Below, one piece after another: positions 40,763 to 49,431 of a stretch of DNA of 64,000 bases. The DNA lies in contig VGFQ01000002.1 of the NCBI GenBank assembly GCA_016868815.1, positions 186,001 through 250,000 of the forward strand, in the 5' to 3' direction. The stretch comes from Bacteroidota bacterium. GTDB taxonomy: Bacteria; Bacteroidota; Bacteroidia; Chitinophagales; Chitinophagaceae. The notes beneath the pieces were generated by a model. That model had not been told where the DNA came from and ran no database searches. It saw only the letters and a list, made by a program, of their open reading frames with translations. A program made the translations under genes and the position numbers. The number at the start of each line of letters is the position of its first letter. Positions within the stretch are counted from its first letter, which is position 1.

Positions 40763-41992
40763 TCAGACTACCCATTCTTCCAGCACCGACTCGTAAGGCC
40801 GGGCCTTCGGGAAGAGAGCTGTGAGGCGGCGGATGACACCTTCGACCATCGAGTCAGGGCAGGAGGCCCCGCTGGTCAGTAGGGCGGTGACGACGGGTTT
40901 CTCGGGCAGCCAGGCCGACGCCTCGGAGCCATCTTGGGTTTGCCAGTGGCTTTGTAAGATGCGCTCTTTGGAGAGGATGTCGTCTGCGGATCGGATGAAC
41001 CAGGTCGGCAGCAACTGTTCGCATAGTTCTACCAGGTGGGAGGTATTGCTGCTGTTCCGTCCGCCGACCACGATAGCCAGGTCTGCCGATTGTTGCAGCA
41101 TGCCCTGTACGGCCGACTGGTTATCCATTGTCGCATAGCAAAGGGTATCGCGTGTGTCTGCAAAGCGTTCGTGGATGGTCGCCTCGTCCAGTTCATAATG
41201 CTCCATCATGACCTGACGCAGATGGTCTGCGATGGCCTGCGTGTCACTGGCGAGCATGGTGGTCTGGTTGACCACTCCGATGCGGGCTAGGTCACGGCAT
41301 GGGTCAAAGCCTTCACTGTAGCGCCCCTGAAAATCTTCTGCGAAGGCTTCCACCGGCAAGGCCCCTGTCAGATGAAGACCCAACAGCTGGGCTTCCTGCA
41401 TGTCTTTTACAACAATAGTCGGCGCATGGGTTTCGCTATGGGAGAAGGTGGCTCTTGTCTCCTCATGGGTCGGCTTACCGTGTACGACCACACTATAGCC
41501 TTTCTGGGCGATCTGCTCCGACCGGTTCCAGACCTTCTCAACAAATGGGCAAGTGGTGTCATGATGCTCCACACGGAGGCCTTTTTCTCTCAGGCGTCGT
41601 TCTATCTCCAGCGTCGTGCCAAAGGCAGGGATCAGCACGATATCCTCTGTCTGCAAGCCGTCGATATCGACCAGCTCGCGCCCATGGGTATCCATCAAAA
41701 AGCCTACGCCCTTTGCCTGGAGGTCGGCATTCACAAACGGGTTGTGGATCATCTCGCTCAGTAGGTAGATGCGTTTGCCGGGGTTCTCGTCTACCGTACG
41801 AAAGGCGATCTCGATGGCATTCTCCACACCGTAACAGAAGCCAAAATGCCGGGCTAGATAGATGCAGAGTGGGCCGAAGTCTAGTCTGGTCGGAGTGAAG
41901 TCCTGTTTCATCCGATCGTTAAGCTTTCGTTTCTGCTTGATTGCCGTAATCAACGGGCTTCTGTAGGTGGCTGGTACCTGGAAGGTCTTCAT
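40763..41992 (-). CDS. ispH: 4-hydroxy-3-methylbut-2-enyl diphosphate reductase
   Basis: The 409-residue protein (from ATG 41992) is the last enzyme of the MEP isoprenoid pathway, an iron-sulfur reductase making IPP and DMAPP. The three cluster cysteines are visible in HFGFCYGVENAIEIAF (near residue 54), HHDTTCPFVEKVW and LTSGASCPDSMVEG. It also has the VHGKPTHEETRATFSHS and GGRNSSNTSHLVE motifs. The length of about 400 residues is that of the long IspH class rather than the 310-residue enterobacterial form. It includes an extra N-terminal 35 residues and a longer middle. An in-frame ATG at 42028 adds 12 less likely residues. Confidence 0.96.
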   Translation of the reverse strand: MKTFQVPATYRSPLITAIKQKRKLNDRMKQDFTPTRLDFGPLCIYLARHFGFCYGVENAIEIAFRTVDENPGKRIYLLSEMIHNPFVNADLQAKGVGFLMDTHGRELVDIDGLQTEDIVLIPAFGTTLEIERRLREKGLRVEHHDTTCPFVEKVWNRSEQIAQKGYSVVVHGKPTHEETRATFSHSETHAPTIVVKDMQEAQLLGLHLTGALPVEAFAEDFQGRYSEGFDPCRDLARIGVVNQTTMLASDTQAIADHLRQVMMEHYELDEATIHERFADTRDTLCYATMDNQSAVQGMLQQSADLAIVVGGRNSSNTSHLVELCEQLLPTWFIRSADDILSKERILQSHWQTQDGSEASAWLPEKPVVTALLTSGASCPDSMVEGVIRRLTALFPKARPYESVLEEWVV

Positions 41993-42004
41993 GATCTGTT
42001 GTGG

Positions 42005-42012
42005 TAAAGATA
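42005..42012 (-). promoter_or_regulatory. candidate -7 promoter element of ispH
   Basis: On the minus strand TATCTTTA lies 12 bp before the ATG at 41992. It differs from the TAnnTTTG consensus only at the last base. Confidence 0.35.
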
Positions 42013-42145
42013 CGATGCGGCAGCGCATTGGCAGGGCAAGGAGGGCATCTTGCAGTGTTGGGGTTTGCAGGCAGTGTCTGACAAATGGGATGTCCTTCGG
42101 GGGCAGAGGGTTTATGTCGATTTATGGATTTCCTTTGCAAGCCAT

Positions 42146-43411
42146 ATGGCATCTGTCTATCAACGCCTGGGCGGCAGTTCCGTCTACGAGGTAAATCTGC
42201 GTCAGTATACGGAGGGGGGAGACATCCTGTCATTCCGAAGCCATCTTCCCCGGCTAGCAGACATGGGTGTCGGCATCCTCTGGTTCATGCCGATGACCCC
42301 CATCTCCAACGTGGGCAGGAAAGGCGCGCTAGGGAGCTATTACGCCTGTTCCGACTATGAGGCTGTCAATCCTGCCTTTGGCACGCTCGACGACTTCCGG
42401 CAACTGGTAGCAGCGGCACAGTCCCTGGGGATGCAGGTCATCCTCGACTGGGTCGCCAACCATACGGGTCTCGACCACCGATGGACGAAGGAACATCCCA
42501 GTTTTTACAAGCGAAACGACGGAGGGGAGTTTTATGATTCCAATGGCTGGGACGATGTCATTGATCTGGACTACAGCCATCCCGGGCTTCGGCAGCAAAT
42601 GATTCAATCGATGCGCTTCTGGATCGAAGCGACAGGTATTGACGGGTTTCGCTGCGATATGGCTATGCTTACCCCACTAGACTTCTGGCAGGAAGCTCGT
42701 CGGGCTCTTGACCCAGAACGCAGGCTCATCTGGCTGGCAGAGCTGGATCCCCTTGACCACCCATCGTACATGCAAGTATTCGATGCTGCCTACACCTGGC
42801 GATGGATGAAGGCTGCCACGGAATGCAGGCATACCGGACCTGTTCTTACAGATCGATTGTATGCCCTGCTGGAGCATTACCGGGCCCATGCCCTTTGGAA
42901 GTATCGACCTGCCTGGTTCACCAGTAACCACGATGAGAACAGTTGGAACGGAACAGAATACGAGAAATTCGGTCCCATGGCAGAGGCGCTGGCGGTCTTG
43001 TCCTGCCTCTGGCCGGGTATCCCTCTGTTGTACAGCGGGCAGGAGATTCCCAACCGCCAGCGACTCGCTTTCTTCGATAAAGATACCCTGGACTGGACGG
43101 CCTCACCGGCCTTACATACCTTTTACCAACGGTTGCTTCTCCTCCGCCGGCACCACCCTGCCTTTGACAACGAGATGGTGGAACGGGTGGCGGCAGGGGC
43201 CGCGGATCTCGTCTTCTGCTTCCAGCGGCGGCAGGCCGATAGCCGCATCCTGGTGATATTGAACTTTTCCGCAGAAGATCTCCCGGGGTTACACCTTCCC
43301 GACACCCGGCTGCACGGCTCGTGGAAAGATCTTTTTTCCGACCGCCTGGAAGACCCCAGCGCCGGCATCTGCTTGCCAGCATGGGGCTATTCCGTATTAG
43401 TCAGGCCCTAG
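42146..43411 (+). CDS. alpha-amylase family glycoside hydrolase (GH13)
   Basis: The protein is about 421 residues from ATG 42146 (MASVYQRLGGSSVYEVNLRQYT). It has a TIM-barrel GH13 sequence with the four conserved regions. They are VILDWVANHTG (region I), GFRCDMA with the nucleophile Asp (region II), LIWLAELDP with the acid/base Glu (region III) and FTSNHDENSW with the third Asp (region IV). No signal peptide is seen, so it probably acts in the cytoplasm on alpha-glucans or maltodextrin. A C-terminal beta domain (about 335-420) is present. The longer frame starting at 42050 adds 32 residues lacking domain similarity. No other glycogen gene is next to it. Confidence 0.92.
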   Translation: MASVYQRLGGSSVYEVNLRQYTEGGDILSFRSHLPRLADMGVGILWFMPMTPISNVGRKGALGSYYACSDYEAVNPAFGTLDDFRQLVAAAQSLGMQVILDWVANHTGLDHRWTKEHPSFYKRNDGGEFYDSNGWDDVIDLDYSHPGLRQQMIQSMRFWIEATGIDGFRCDMAMLTPLDFWQEARRALDPERRLIWLAELDPLDHPSYMQVFDAAYTWRWMKAATECRHTGPVLTDRLYALLEHYRAHALWKYRPAWFTSNHDENSWNGTEYEKFGPMAEALAVLSCLWPGIPLLYSGQEIPNRQRLAFFDKDTLDWTASPALHTFYQRLLLLRRHHPAFDNEMVERVAAGAADLVFCFQRRQADSRILVILNFSAEDLPGLHLPDTRLHGSWKDLFSDRLEDPSAGICLPAWGYSVLVRP

Positions 43412-43420
43412 GGGTGGTTC

Positions 43421-43469
43421 AAAAAAGCCAGGGAGGCGTCGCTTCGTTTTGGATGCGATGCCTCCCTGG
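43421..43469 (-). terminator. terminator between the GH13 gene and degP
   Basis: A strong stem of 10 bp, CCAGGGAGGC (43428-43437) with GCCTCCCTGG (43460-43469), is extended by GTCGC/GCGAT with one mismatch. On the minus strand it ends in GG CTTTTTTG, so it is a good terminator for degP; it may also stop the convergent GH13 transcript. Confidence 0.75.
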
Positions 43470-43497
43470 ATGGTTATTTGGATGGCAGGACGGCGAC

Positions 43498-44997
43498 TTA
43501 TTCCATCTCAATAGGATACTGATATGCACCGTCGTATCCCGGATAAAAGCCCTCCAGCATAACTCGCTTCTGCCCTTTTACAAGGGCTGCATTGAAGTCT
43601 TCGATGCTTTTCACCTCTTTACCGTCCACCTTGTAGATGACAAAGCCATCGCGCATACGCGTTTGTTCATCAATCAGTCCTTTGCCGATGCGTTTGACTA
43701 CGACACCGCCGCGCACGCCATAGTCACGGGCCCTCTTGGCGTCCAGGGTCTCGAACTCGGCGCCGAAATTCTCGAGGGCACTGTTACGAACAACATCGTA
43801 GCTGCCCGACTTGTTCTTCAGGGTCACTTGGGTGCTGAACTCCTTGCCGTTGCGGGAGTAGTTGACGGTGATCTTGTCGCCAGGCTTATACCCGGCCACC
43901 TGTTCGACCATCTCGCTGCCAGTTGTGACCTTGGAGCCGTTGATTTTGGAGATGTAGTCGCCTTTTTGAATGCCGGAGTTGGCCATGGCACCATCTTTGG
44001 CCACATCCAAGACCATGATACCCTGCCCTTCTTTGAAGCCCAGCTTTTCCCGCTCCGTATCTGGAGCCGTCTCCGGCAGGTAGGAGATACCCAGGTAGGC
44101 CCGCTGGACAGTCCCGTACTCGAGCAGATCGTTGATGATCTTCTTGGTGATGTTGACCGGTATGGCGTAGGAGTAGCCGGCATAGGCGCCGGTGGGTGAT
44201 GCGATGGCCGATACAATGCCAACCAGCTCGCCATTGGCATTCACCAAGGCCCCTCCGGAATTGCCCTGGTTTACGGCGGCATCGGTCTGTATGAAGGACT
44301 CGATCGGCGTATTACTCTTTTTCGCATTCAGCCCGAGGGTACGTGCTTTAGCACTGACAATGCCAGCAGTGACTGTCGTCTCGAGGTTCAGGGGATATCC
44401 GACGGCCAACACCCATTGTCCAATCTTTACGTTGTCGGAATTGCCGTAGAGAAGGAAGGGTAAGCCTTTGGAATCGATTTTCAGCAATGCTAGGTCGCTG
44501 CTTGGGTCCCGTCCGATAAGTTTCGCGTCATATGACTTCTTGTTATTCAAAGTCACTTTGATTTCATTTGCCTCGTCGATGACGTGGTTGTTGGTGATGA
44601 TGTACCCGTCTTCACTGATGATGACGCCTGAACCGCTGGCGCGTTGCGGAGCTTGCCGTAAGGGGCTTTCGAACTCCCGGAAGAAGTCATCGCCGAATAT
44701 ATCGGCAAAAGGATTGGACCTCCGGAGCAGATTGTTATTCGCCTGTCCCTTCCCCATAACGGTCGTGATGTGCACCACTGCTGGGGTTGATGTCTGGGCA
44801 GCTAGCTGGAAGTCGACATACTGCCCCGGCGTACCTGAGTTGCTGTCGAAGAGTCCTACATAATTAGATGGCATTTGCTGAATCCCTGATTGCTGGATGG
44901 TGGTTTGCGGGCGGAAATATTTCCCAAAGCCATACATCACGGCCCCTGTGGTCAATCCACTGACAAGCACCACCAAAAGAAATTGTTTGAGTTTCAT
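43498..44997 (-). CDS. periplasmic serine protease, DegP/HtrA family
   Basis: The 499-residue protein is anchored or exported by an N-terminal hydrophobic segment (FLLVVLVSGLTTGAVMYGFG). The trypsin-like domain has the catalytic triad at His138 (TNNHVID), Asp168 (SSDLALL) and Ser247 (GNSGGALV). Two PDZ domains follow (about 285-380 and 410-495), the first containing QGIMVLDVAKDGAMANSGIQKGDYI. HtrA proteases handle misfolded envelope proteins. The layout is normal for Bacteroidota Do-like proteases. The gene is monocistronic, ending at a strong hairpin. Confidence 0.95.
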   Translation of the reverse strand: MKLKQFLLVVLVSGLTTGAVMYGFGKYFRPQTTIQQSGIQQMPSNYVGLFDSNSGTPGQYVDFQLAAQTSTPAVVHITTVMGKGQANNNLLRRSNPFADIFGDDFFREFESPLRQAPQRASGSGVIISEDGYIITNNHVIDEANEIKVTLNNKKSYDAKLIGRDPSSDLALLKIDSKGLPFLLYGNSDNVKIGQWVLAVGYPLNLETTVTAGIVSAKARTLGLNAKKSNTPIESFIQTDAAVNQGNSGGALVNANGELVGIVSAIASPTGAYAGYSYAIPVNITKKIINDLLEYGTVQRAYLGISYLPETAPDTEREKLGFKEGQGIMVLDVAKDGAMANSGIQKGDYISKINGSKVTTGSEMVEQVAGYKPGDKITVNYSRNGKEFSTQVTLKNKSGSYDVVRNSALENFGAEFETLDAKRARDYGVRGGVVVKRIGKGLIDEQTRMRDGFVIYKVDGKEVKSIEDFNAALVKGQKRVMLEGFYPGYDGAYQYPIEME

Positions 44998-45004
44998 ATA
45001 TTAC

Positions 45005-45012
45005 CAAATTTA
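45005..45012 (-). promoter_or_regulatory. candidate -7 promoter element of degP
   Basis: On the minus strand TAAATTTG fits TAnnTTTG exactly and lies 7 bp before the ATG at 44997. A start site about 7 bp downstream would leave practically no leader. Confidence 0.4.
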
Positions 45013-45140
45013 CGACTGTATTCTTTCAAAAAGCATGCCTTGGACATAACAAAGCAACGGAACCTGACATATTTTCCCATACACATGCTCCAGTTTTTAA
45101 CAATTGCTTTGGTTTCCGGTTCATTGGCGTAGCCCTCTAT

Positions 45141-46139
45141 TCAGCCTAGAGACCGCAGAAAGGCCATCGTATCCACGCCGTCCGCAAAGCTGTCTAGGGT
45201 GGGCGACTGCGCCTGCCCAAACGGGGTGTATCTCTTGCCAACGATGCATTGCAGGGTTTGGCTAGATAGCAGTTCTGAAATATTGTCATTCGGATCAACA
45301 AAGCGATAGTGCAGTTGCCCGATCGGAGAGAAGGGGGCATCGTCTTCCGTCAGCAGTAAGGCGCCGCTACTCATGTAATATCGGCGGTTTAGGATGAGCA
45401 GGGTCATTTGATAGTCTAGGTTGTTTTTATAGCGATGCGCTTCTGCCAGCCACTCATAGGCTTTGAGCGCTTCCAGCAGGGGTGAAAAATCGTATCCCGC
45501 CGGTACCAGGATCTGCGTGACGTTGCGGCATCCCAGCCCATAATACTGACAGATATCATCTGCCAGGCCTTGCAGTTCTTCTGCCCTTTCTGTCCCGTCT
45601 AGGATGGCCACCGATGTGCGATTGCGCCGGATGATGTTCGGTCTGGAGCTGAAATATCGTTCAAAATGCCGGGCGGTATTGTCTGAGCCTGTGGCGATAT
45701 AGGCATCGCAGCCGTTCAGCCGGTCGCAGACCGCTATCTGCTCGGCCGCTTCCGGGTGTAGGGAACGGATCCGGTCTACAACATAGGTGATGAGTGTGTG
45801 GTCTCGCTCTGAAGGTTTAATGTGTAGGCGGTGGCCGGACAGAAAGGTACAGACCAGGTCGTGCATACCCACCAGGGGGATATTCCCCGCCATGACGATG
45901 CCGACGGTCCGTGGATCAGTGGTGTTGGGTGGGATGGCATAACGCCTGGCTAGGCTGTTAAGCAGTGAATCCTGCAGATAGTGCTGGCGGATCTGTGCGG
46001 CAGCCCCTTCAACGAAACGGGGATGGAACCATGCATTGGCTGCAGAGGCCTTGGCCGCCGCCTCCGACCATCCATCTGCTCCGGGAGCCAAAAAGGCAGC
46101 CAGCTCAGAGAGGACACGGATCCGTTCTTCTAATTTCAT
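45141..46139 (-). CDS. acyl-CoA reductase (LuxC-like)
   Basis: The 332-residue protein resembles the LuxC-type acyl-CoA reductase family that is common in Bacteroidota. Landmarks are TVGIVMAGNIPLVGMHDLVCTFLSGHRLHIKPS (the NADP-binding region), CDAYIATGSDNTARHFERYFSSRPNIIRRNRTSVAILDGTE, and YYGLGCRNVTQILVP, whose Cys is the candidate catalytic residue. Such enzymes reduce acyl-CoA or acyl-phosphate to aldehyde. No luxD, luxE or luciferase genes are near, so bioluminescence is not implied. The gene is divergent from the ferredoxin gene across 80 bp, a pairing I have seen often in this phylum; electron supply is plausible but unproven. Confidence 0.88.
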   Translation of the reverse strand: MKLEERIRVLSELAAFLAPGADGWSEAAAKASAANAWFHPRFVEGAAAQIRQHYLQDSLLNSLARRYAIPPNTTDPRTVGIVMAGNIPLVGMHDLVCTFLSGHRLHIKPSERDHTLITYVVDRIRSLHPEAAEQIAVCDRLNGCDAYIATGSDNTARHFERYFSSRPNIIRRNRTSVAILDGTERAEELQGLADDICQYYGLGCRNVTQILVPAGYDFSPLLEALKAYEWLAEAHRYKNNLDYQMTLLILNRRYYMSSGALLLTEDDAPFSPIGQLHYRFVDPNDNISELLSSQTLQCIVGKRYTPFGQAQSPTLDSFADGVDTMAFLRSLG

Positions 46140-46219
46140 TTTTACTTTTGTGCGGCTTGCTATAACTTTATCGCGGGGCTTGCAAAATTACCCTCCTTTT
46201 CAACCAAATCCCAGAAACC

Positions 46220-46567
46220 ATGGCCATTAAGATCACAGACGAATGCATCAACTGCGGCGCTTGCGAGCCCGAATGCCCGAATAATGCCATCTATGAGGGG
46301 GGGGTTGAATGGGCCATCTCAGACGGAACGACCGTTAAAGGCCTCATTACCCTGATGGATGGATCTTCCATGGACGCCGATCAGAAGAACGTGCCTGTCA
46401 GCAACGACACATACTATATTGTACCCAACAAGTGCACGGAATGCCAAGGTTTCCATGAGGAGCCTCAATGTGCCGCCGTGTGCCCGGTAGATTGCTGCGT
46501 CCCCGACGAGATGTACCGGGAGACGGTCGATGAACTCATGGCTAAAAAAGAGCGGTTGCATATCTAA
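46220..46567 (+). CDS. 4Fe-4S dicluster ferredoxin
   Basis: The 115-residue protein carries two cluster motifs. [12 protein letters not shown] (residues 9-20) is the first, and [22 protein letters not shown] (about 74-95) is the second, with a widened spacing between its first two and last cysteines typical of the Allochromatium-type 2[4Fe-4S] ferredoxins. A 50-residue insertion separates the motifs ([23 protein letters not shown]), which is longer than the minimal clostridial type. It is an electron carrier in the cytoplasm. It is divergent from the acyl-CoA reductase gene. Confidence 0.93.
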   Translation: MAIKITDECINCGACEPECPNNAIYEGGVEWAISDGTTVKGLITLMDGSSMDADQKNVPVSNDTYYIVPNKCTECQGFHEEPQCAAVCPVDCCVPDEMYRETVDELMAKKERLHI

Positions 46568-46617
46568 GCTAGCTAGGAATCGCAGATGCCTATATGCTAC
46601 GAAGGGGTGGAAGTCGG

Positions 46618-46625
46618 TATCTTTA
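46618..46625 (+). promoter_or_regulatory. candidate -7 promoter element
   Basis: TATCTTTA lies 22 bp before the ATG at 46648 and matches the same octamer found before PNP, ispH and the tRNA. Confidence 0.35.
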
Positions 46626-46647
46626 TGAATCGGTTCACGCCTTCTGC

Positions 46648-47151
46648 ATGAAAATCCTACAGTCTATGTTGCCTTGGACGCTCTCTCGGGCACTTTCCTT
46701 GCTTCTGCTGTCCGCCTCCTGCCAGTTGGTATCTCCTCCCAAAGATAAGAGCCAGGAGGCGCTTCATAGCCTGCTGCAGGCCGATGCAGACTTCTCTAAG
46801 ATGGTACAGGAGAAAGGCTACCGCCAGGCTTTTTTAGAATATATGGAGAACGATGCCGTCCTGCTCCGCAACCAGCATCGACCTATGGTAGGCGCAGATG
46901 CTGTCAAATATGTCACAGGCTTTAACGACACGACCTTCACGGTCTCCTGGGACCCGCAAGGCGGCGACGTGGCTGCCTCCGAAGACCTTGGCTACACCTG
47001 GGGTATTTATACCATACAGACCCAGGCCAATTCTCAGAAAGGGAGCTACCTATGCGTTTGGCGCAAACAGACGGATGGACGATGGAAGTTTACGCATGAT
47101 GCGACCACACAAGGCATAGCGCTCAGTAAAGCTATCGAAACCACCGAGTGA
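46648..47151 (+). CDS. NTF2-like (DUF4440) exported lipoprotein
   Basis: The protein is 167 residues from ATG 46648. It has a lipoprotein-type signal (ALSLLLLSASC, with Cys as the lipidation site). The mature domain has the NTF2-like pattern seen in SnoaL/DUF4440 proteins: ALHSLLQADADFSKMVQEKGYRQAFLEYMENDAVLLRNQHRPMVGADAVKYV, then TVSWDPQGGDVAASEDLGYTWGIYTI and GSYLCVWRKQTDGRWKFTHD. Proteins of this fold are often small binding modules. No catalytic residue is evident. It is probably anchored to the inner or outer membrane. The ddl gene follows after 63 bp. Confidence 0.82.
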   Translation: MKILQSMLPWTLSRALSLLLLSASCQLVSPPKDKSQEALHSLLQADADFSKMVQEKGYRQAFLEYMENDAVLLRNQHRPMVGADAVKYVTGFNDTTFTVSWDPQGGDVAASEDLGYTWGIYTIQTQANSQKGSYLCVWRKQTDGRWKFTHDATTQGIALSKAIETTE

Positions 47152-47214
47152 TGATGGCATTTGGCCGAGTGTAGCAGCTGGCTGATTTTCTTTTCCTTTG
47201 CCTAAACCCCATTC

Positions 47215-48210
47215 ATGACCAAACCTCGGATCGCCCTTGTCACAGGCGGGTATTCTTCGGAGGCTGTGATATCCTACAAGAGTGCCGAAACCGTCAACCG
47301 GCATCTCGACAGAGCCCGGTATGAGGTCTGGCAGATCAATGTGGCCCGGGCGGGCTGGACATATACCAGTCCTGACGGTGCCCGCTATGCAGTAGACAGG
47401 TCTGATTTTTCCCTACACCTTCCGGAGGGGCATGTCTGCTTTGATGCGGCCTTTATCATCATCCATGGCACACCAGGAGAAGACGGGAGACTGCAGGGAT
47501 ATTTTGACATGGTTGGACTGCCCTACACCTCCTGTGATGCGGCCACCTCGTCCATTACGTTCAACAAGCGATATACGGTTGCCGTGGCGGCTTTTTCTGG
47601 CATTCGCACAGCCCGATCCCTACACTTGTTCCGCGATCGCCCGCTCTCGCAGGCGGTCATCTTGGCTGCGCTAAAGCTGCCCGTCTTTGTAAAACCCAAC
47701 AATGGCGGGTCAAGCATCGGTATGAGTAAAGTGTCCAGGTCCGAAGACCTGCCAGCTGCCCTCTCCAAAGCTTTTCAGGAAGACGATCAGGTATTGGTGG
47801 AAGAATGCATTCTTGGTAGGGAATTCACCATCGGCGCCTTCTGCAGCGACGGGAAGGTTTGTACCCTGCCGTTTACAGAAATACTCACCCACAACGAATT
47901 CTTCGATTTCGAAGCTAAATACCAGGGAAAGTCGAGCGAGGTGACCCCTGCCGAATGCCCAGAAGATGTTGCCAACAAAGTGCGCAGCACGGCGGCTCGC
48001 GTGTATGATACCTTCAACTGCCGGGGAGTTGTGCGGATGGACTTCATATATGAGGAACAATCACAAGAGCCGTATCTGCTGGAAATCAACTCCATCCCTG
48101 GCCAAAGCAGCCTTAGCCTCATACCTCAACAGGTCAAAGCTATGGGCTGGGACCTGACGGAGTTCTACACCAAACTCGTCGAAGAGGCCCTCGCCCGCCG
48201 CAATGCCTGA
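47215..48210 (+). CDS. ddl: D-alanine--D-alanine ligase
   Basis: The 331-residue ATP-grasp enzyme makes the D-Ala-D-Ala dipeptide for peptidoglycan. It begins KPRIALVTGGYSSEAVISYKSA (substrate-binding N-domain) and has HGTPGEDGRLQGYFDMVGLPYTS. The ATP-binding region has PVFVKPNNGGSSIGMSKV. The C-terminal part has EECILGREFTIG and YLLEINSIPGQSSLSLIPQQ, with the metal-binding Glu/Asn. Length and motifs are normal. It is followed 3 bp later by a PASTA-domain gene, so both concern cell-wall assembly. Confidence 0.96.
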   Translation: MTKPRIALVTGGYSSEAVISYKSAETVNRHLDRARYEVWQINVARAGWTYTSPDGARYAVDRSDFSLHLPEGHVCFDAAFIIIHGTPGEDGRLQGYFDMVGLPYTSCDAATSSITFNKRYTVAVAAFSGIRTARSLHLFRDRPLSQAVILAALKLPVFVKPNNGGSSIGMSKVSRSEDLPAALSKAFQEDDQVLVEECILGREFTIGAFCSDGKVCTLPFTEILTHNEFFDFEAKYQGKSSEVTPAECPEDVANKVRSTAARVYDTFNCRGVVRMDFIYEEQSQEPYLLEINSIPGQSSLSLIPQQVKAMGWDLTEFYTKLVEEALARRNA

Positions 48211-48213
48211 CCT

Positions 48214-49035
48214 ATGAAACGTCCTGGCATCATAAAAACTATTACAGCCAAGCCCTTGTGGGTGAATGTCCTCGTTGCCATCAGCCTCTCTTTCATCATC
48301 TTCCTGCTCTTCTTCCAGACGCTCGACTTCTTCACCAGCCATGGCGAATACCTGCGTGTTCCAGATGTAAAGGGCAAGGCATTGTCGTCCGCTACAGCAG
48401 AACTGGAGGCGGCCGGTTTCGAAGTACTTGTCCAGGACTCCGTATACAACGACACCCTCCCGCCGCTGACCATTATGAAACAATTCCCGGACCCTGACGC
48501 GACGGTGAAGGTGAACAGAAATGTCTATCTCACAGTCAATCAGTTGAATCCACCGATAATTCAGATGCCCAACCTGCTGGGCATGACCTTTCGGAATGCT
48601 GAGCTGGAGCTACTCTCCAAAGGATTGAAACTCGGGGATACCAGCTTTGTGGCTGACATAGCCAGAAACGCCGTCAAAGACCAACTCCTTGGACGGCTTA
48701 GCATCAAGGGTGGAAGCCCTGTGGCCATGGGCTCGCGGATCTCTCTGGTGCTGGGAGCCGGTATAGGATCACAGGAATTTCCAGTGCCTGACCTCTACCG
48801 CCTACCCTTCTATGAAGCCAAAGCTTTGCTCGATGCCCTGGGTATTAGCCTCGGGGTTATCTTGCCAGATGCCAACCTGGCGGATACCAGTACGGGATTC
48901 ATCTACTGGCAGCATCCAGAGCCTTTATCACTTGCGGGTATAGCCAATAGCATCCGGGCAGGGCAGCTGATGGATGTCCGCCTGAGTGCCTCTCTGCCTC
49001 CTCCGAAAGAGCAAACTCCGGAACAGCGGCCCTGA
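48214..49035 (+). CDS. membrane-anchored PASTA-domain protein
   Basis: The 273-residue protein has one membrane helix (LWVNVLVAISLSFIIFLLFF, about residues 16-35). Three PASTA domains follow (about 45-115, 115-185 and 190-262), each with a VPDVKG-type, MPNLLG-type or VPDLYRLPF-type start. PASTA modules usually sense peptidoglycan precursors on kinases or penicillin-binding proteins, but here no kinase or transpeptidase domain is attached. It starts 3 bp after ddl, so translation is coupled. A cell-wall sensing or scaffolding role is inferred. Confidence 0.92.
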   Translation: MKRPGIIKTITAKPLWVNVLVAISLSFIIFLLFFQTLDFFTSHGEYLRVPDVKGKALSSATAELEAAGFEVLVQDSVYNDTLPPLTIMKQFPDPDATVKVNRNVYLTVNQLNPPIIQMPNLLGMTFRNAELELLSKGLKLGDTSFVADIARNAVKDQLLGRLSIKGGSPVAMGSRISLVLGAGIGSQEFPVPDLYRLPFYEAKALLDALGISLGVILPDANLADTSTGFIYWQHPEPLSLAGIANSIRAGQLMDVRLSASLPPPKEQTPEQRP

Positions 49036-49101
49036 ACCTACTTCTCTGCATAAGGTAGTTGCTGCAAGCATTTCAAGCGTTAAATTTTACATTCAATCTA
49101 T

Positions 49102-49410
49102 ATGCAAACCATCAGCATTGAAGAACTGTATGACAGGATGCAATCGGGAGAGTCAGTATGCCTGGTAGATGTTCGGGAGCCACACGAGCATGCCGACTTC
49201 AACATCGGGGGTCTCTTGCATCCGCTGGGCCGCATTATGCAGGCAGAAGTCGACGAGCTGGAGCAGCTGAAAGACAAAGAGGTGATCCTCTACTGCCGCA
49301 GTGGCAACCGAAGTGGCCAGGCCTGTATGATGTTGGAGACCATGGGATTTAATCAGGTCAAAAACCTGGTAGGCGGGATGTTGGCCTGGCGCGACAAATA
49401 TCACTCCTAG
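49102..49410 (+). CDS. single-domain rhodanese-like sulfurtransferase
   Basis: This 102-residue protein is one rhodanese domain, with CLVDVREPHEHADFNIGG (N-terminal signature) and the active-site loop VILYCRSGNRSGQA, whose Cys is near residue 72. It ends with VKNLVGGMLAWRDKYHS, the standard C-terminal helix. It could carry persulfide in sulfur transfer, though the partner is unknown. It follows the PASTA gene by 66 bp and is closed by a strong terminator. Confidence 0.93.
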   Translation: MQTISIEELYDRMQSGESVCLVDVREPHEHADFNIGGLLHPLGRIMQAEVDELEQLKDKEVILYCRSGNRSGQACMMLETMGFNQVKNLVGGMLAWRDKYHS

Positions 49411-49411
49411 C

Positions 49412-49431
49412 GCCGCAAATTTTTTTGCGGC
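49412..49431 (+). terminator. terminator after the rhodanese gene
   Basis: GCCGCAAA (49412-49419) pairs perfectly with TTTGCGGC (49424-49431) across a 4-nt T-rich loop directly after the stop codon. The same palindrome also lies at the truncated end of the minus-strand lipoprotein remnant. Confidence 0.6.

Noticed and set aside
43321-44199. Long antisense frame (292 codons) across degP
   Set aside because: It lies wholly inside the DegP gene on the other strand, has no recognisable domain or signal, and the DegP frame is unambiguous.
45141-46139. Reading the LuxC-like gene as part of a bioluminescence operon
   Set aside because: No luxA, B, D or E gene is nearby and the gene stands alone; the broader acyl-CoA reductase family fits better.
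49153-49431. Continuation of the lipoprotein remnant frame across rhodanese
   Set aside because: Beyond 49431 the minus-strand frame is simply antisense to rhodanese and shows no lipoprotein-like pattern, so the remnant was ended at the junction.
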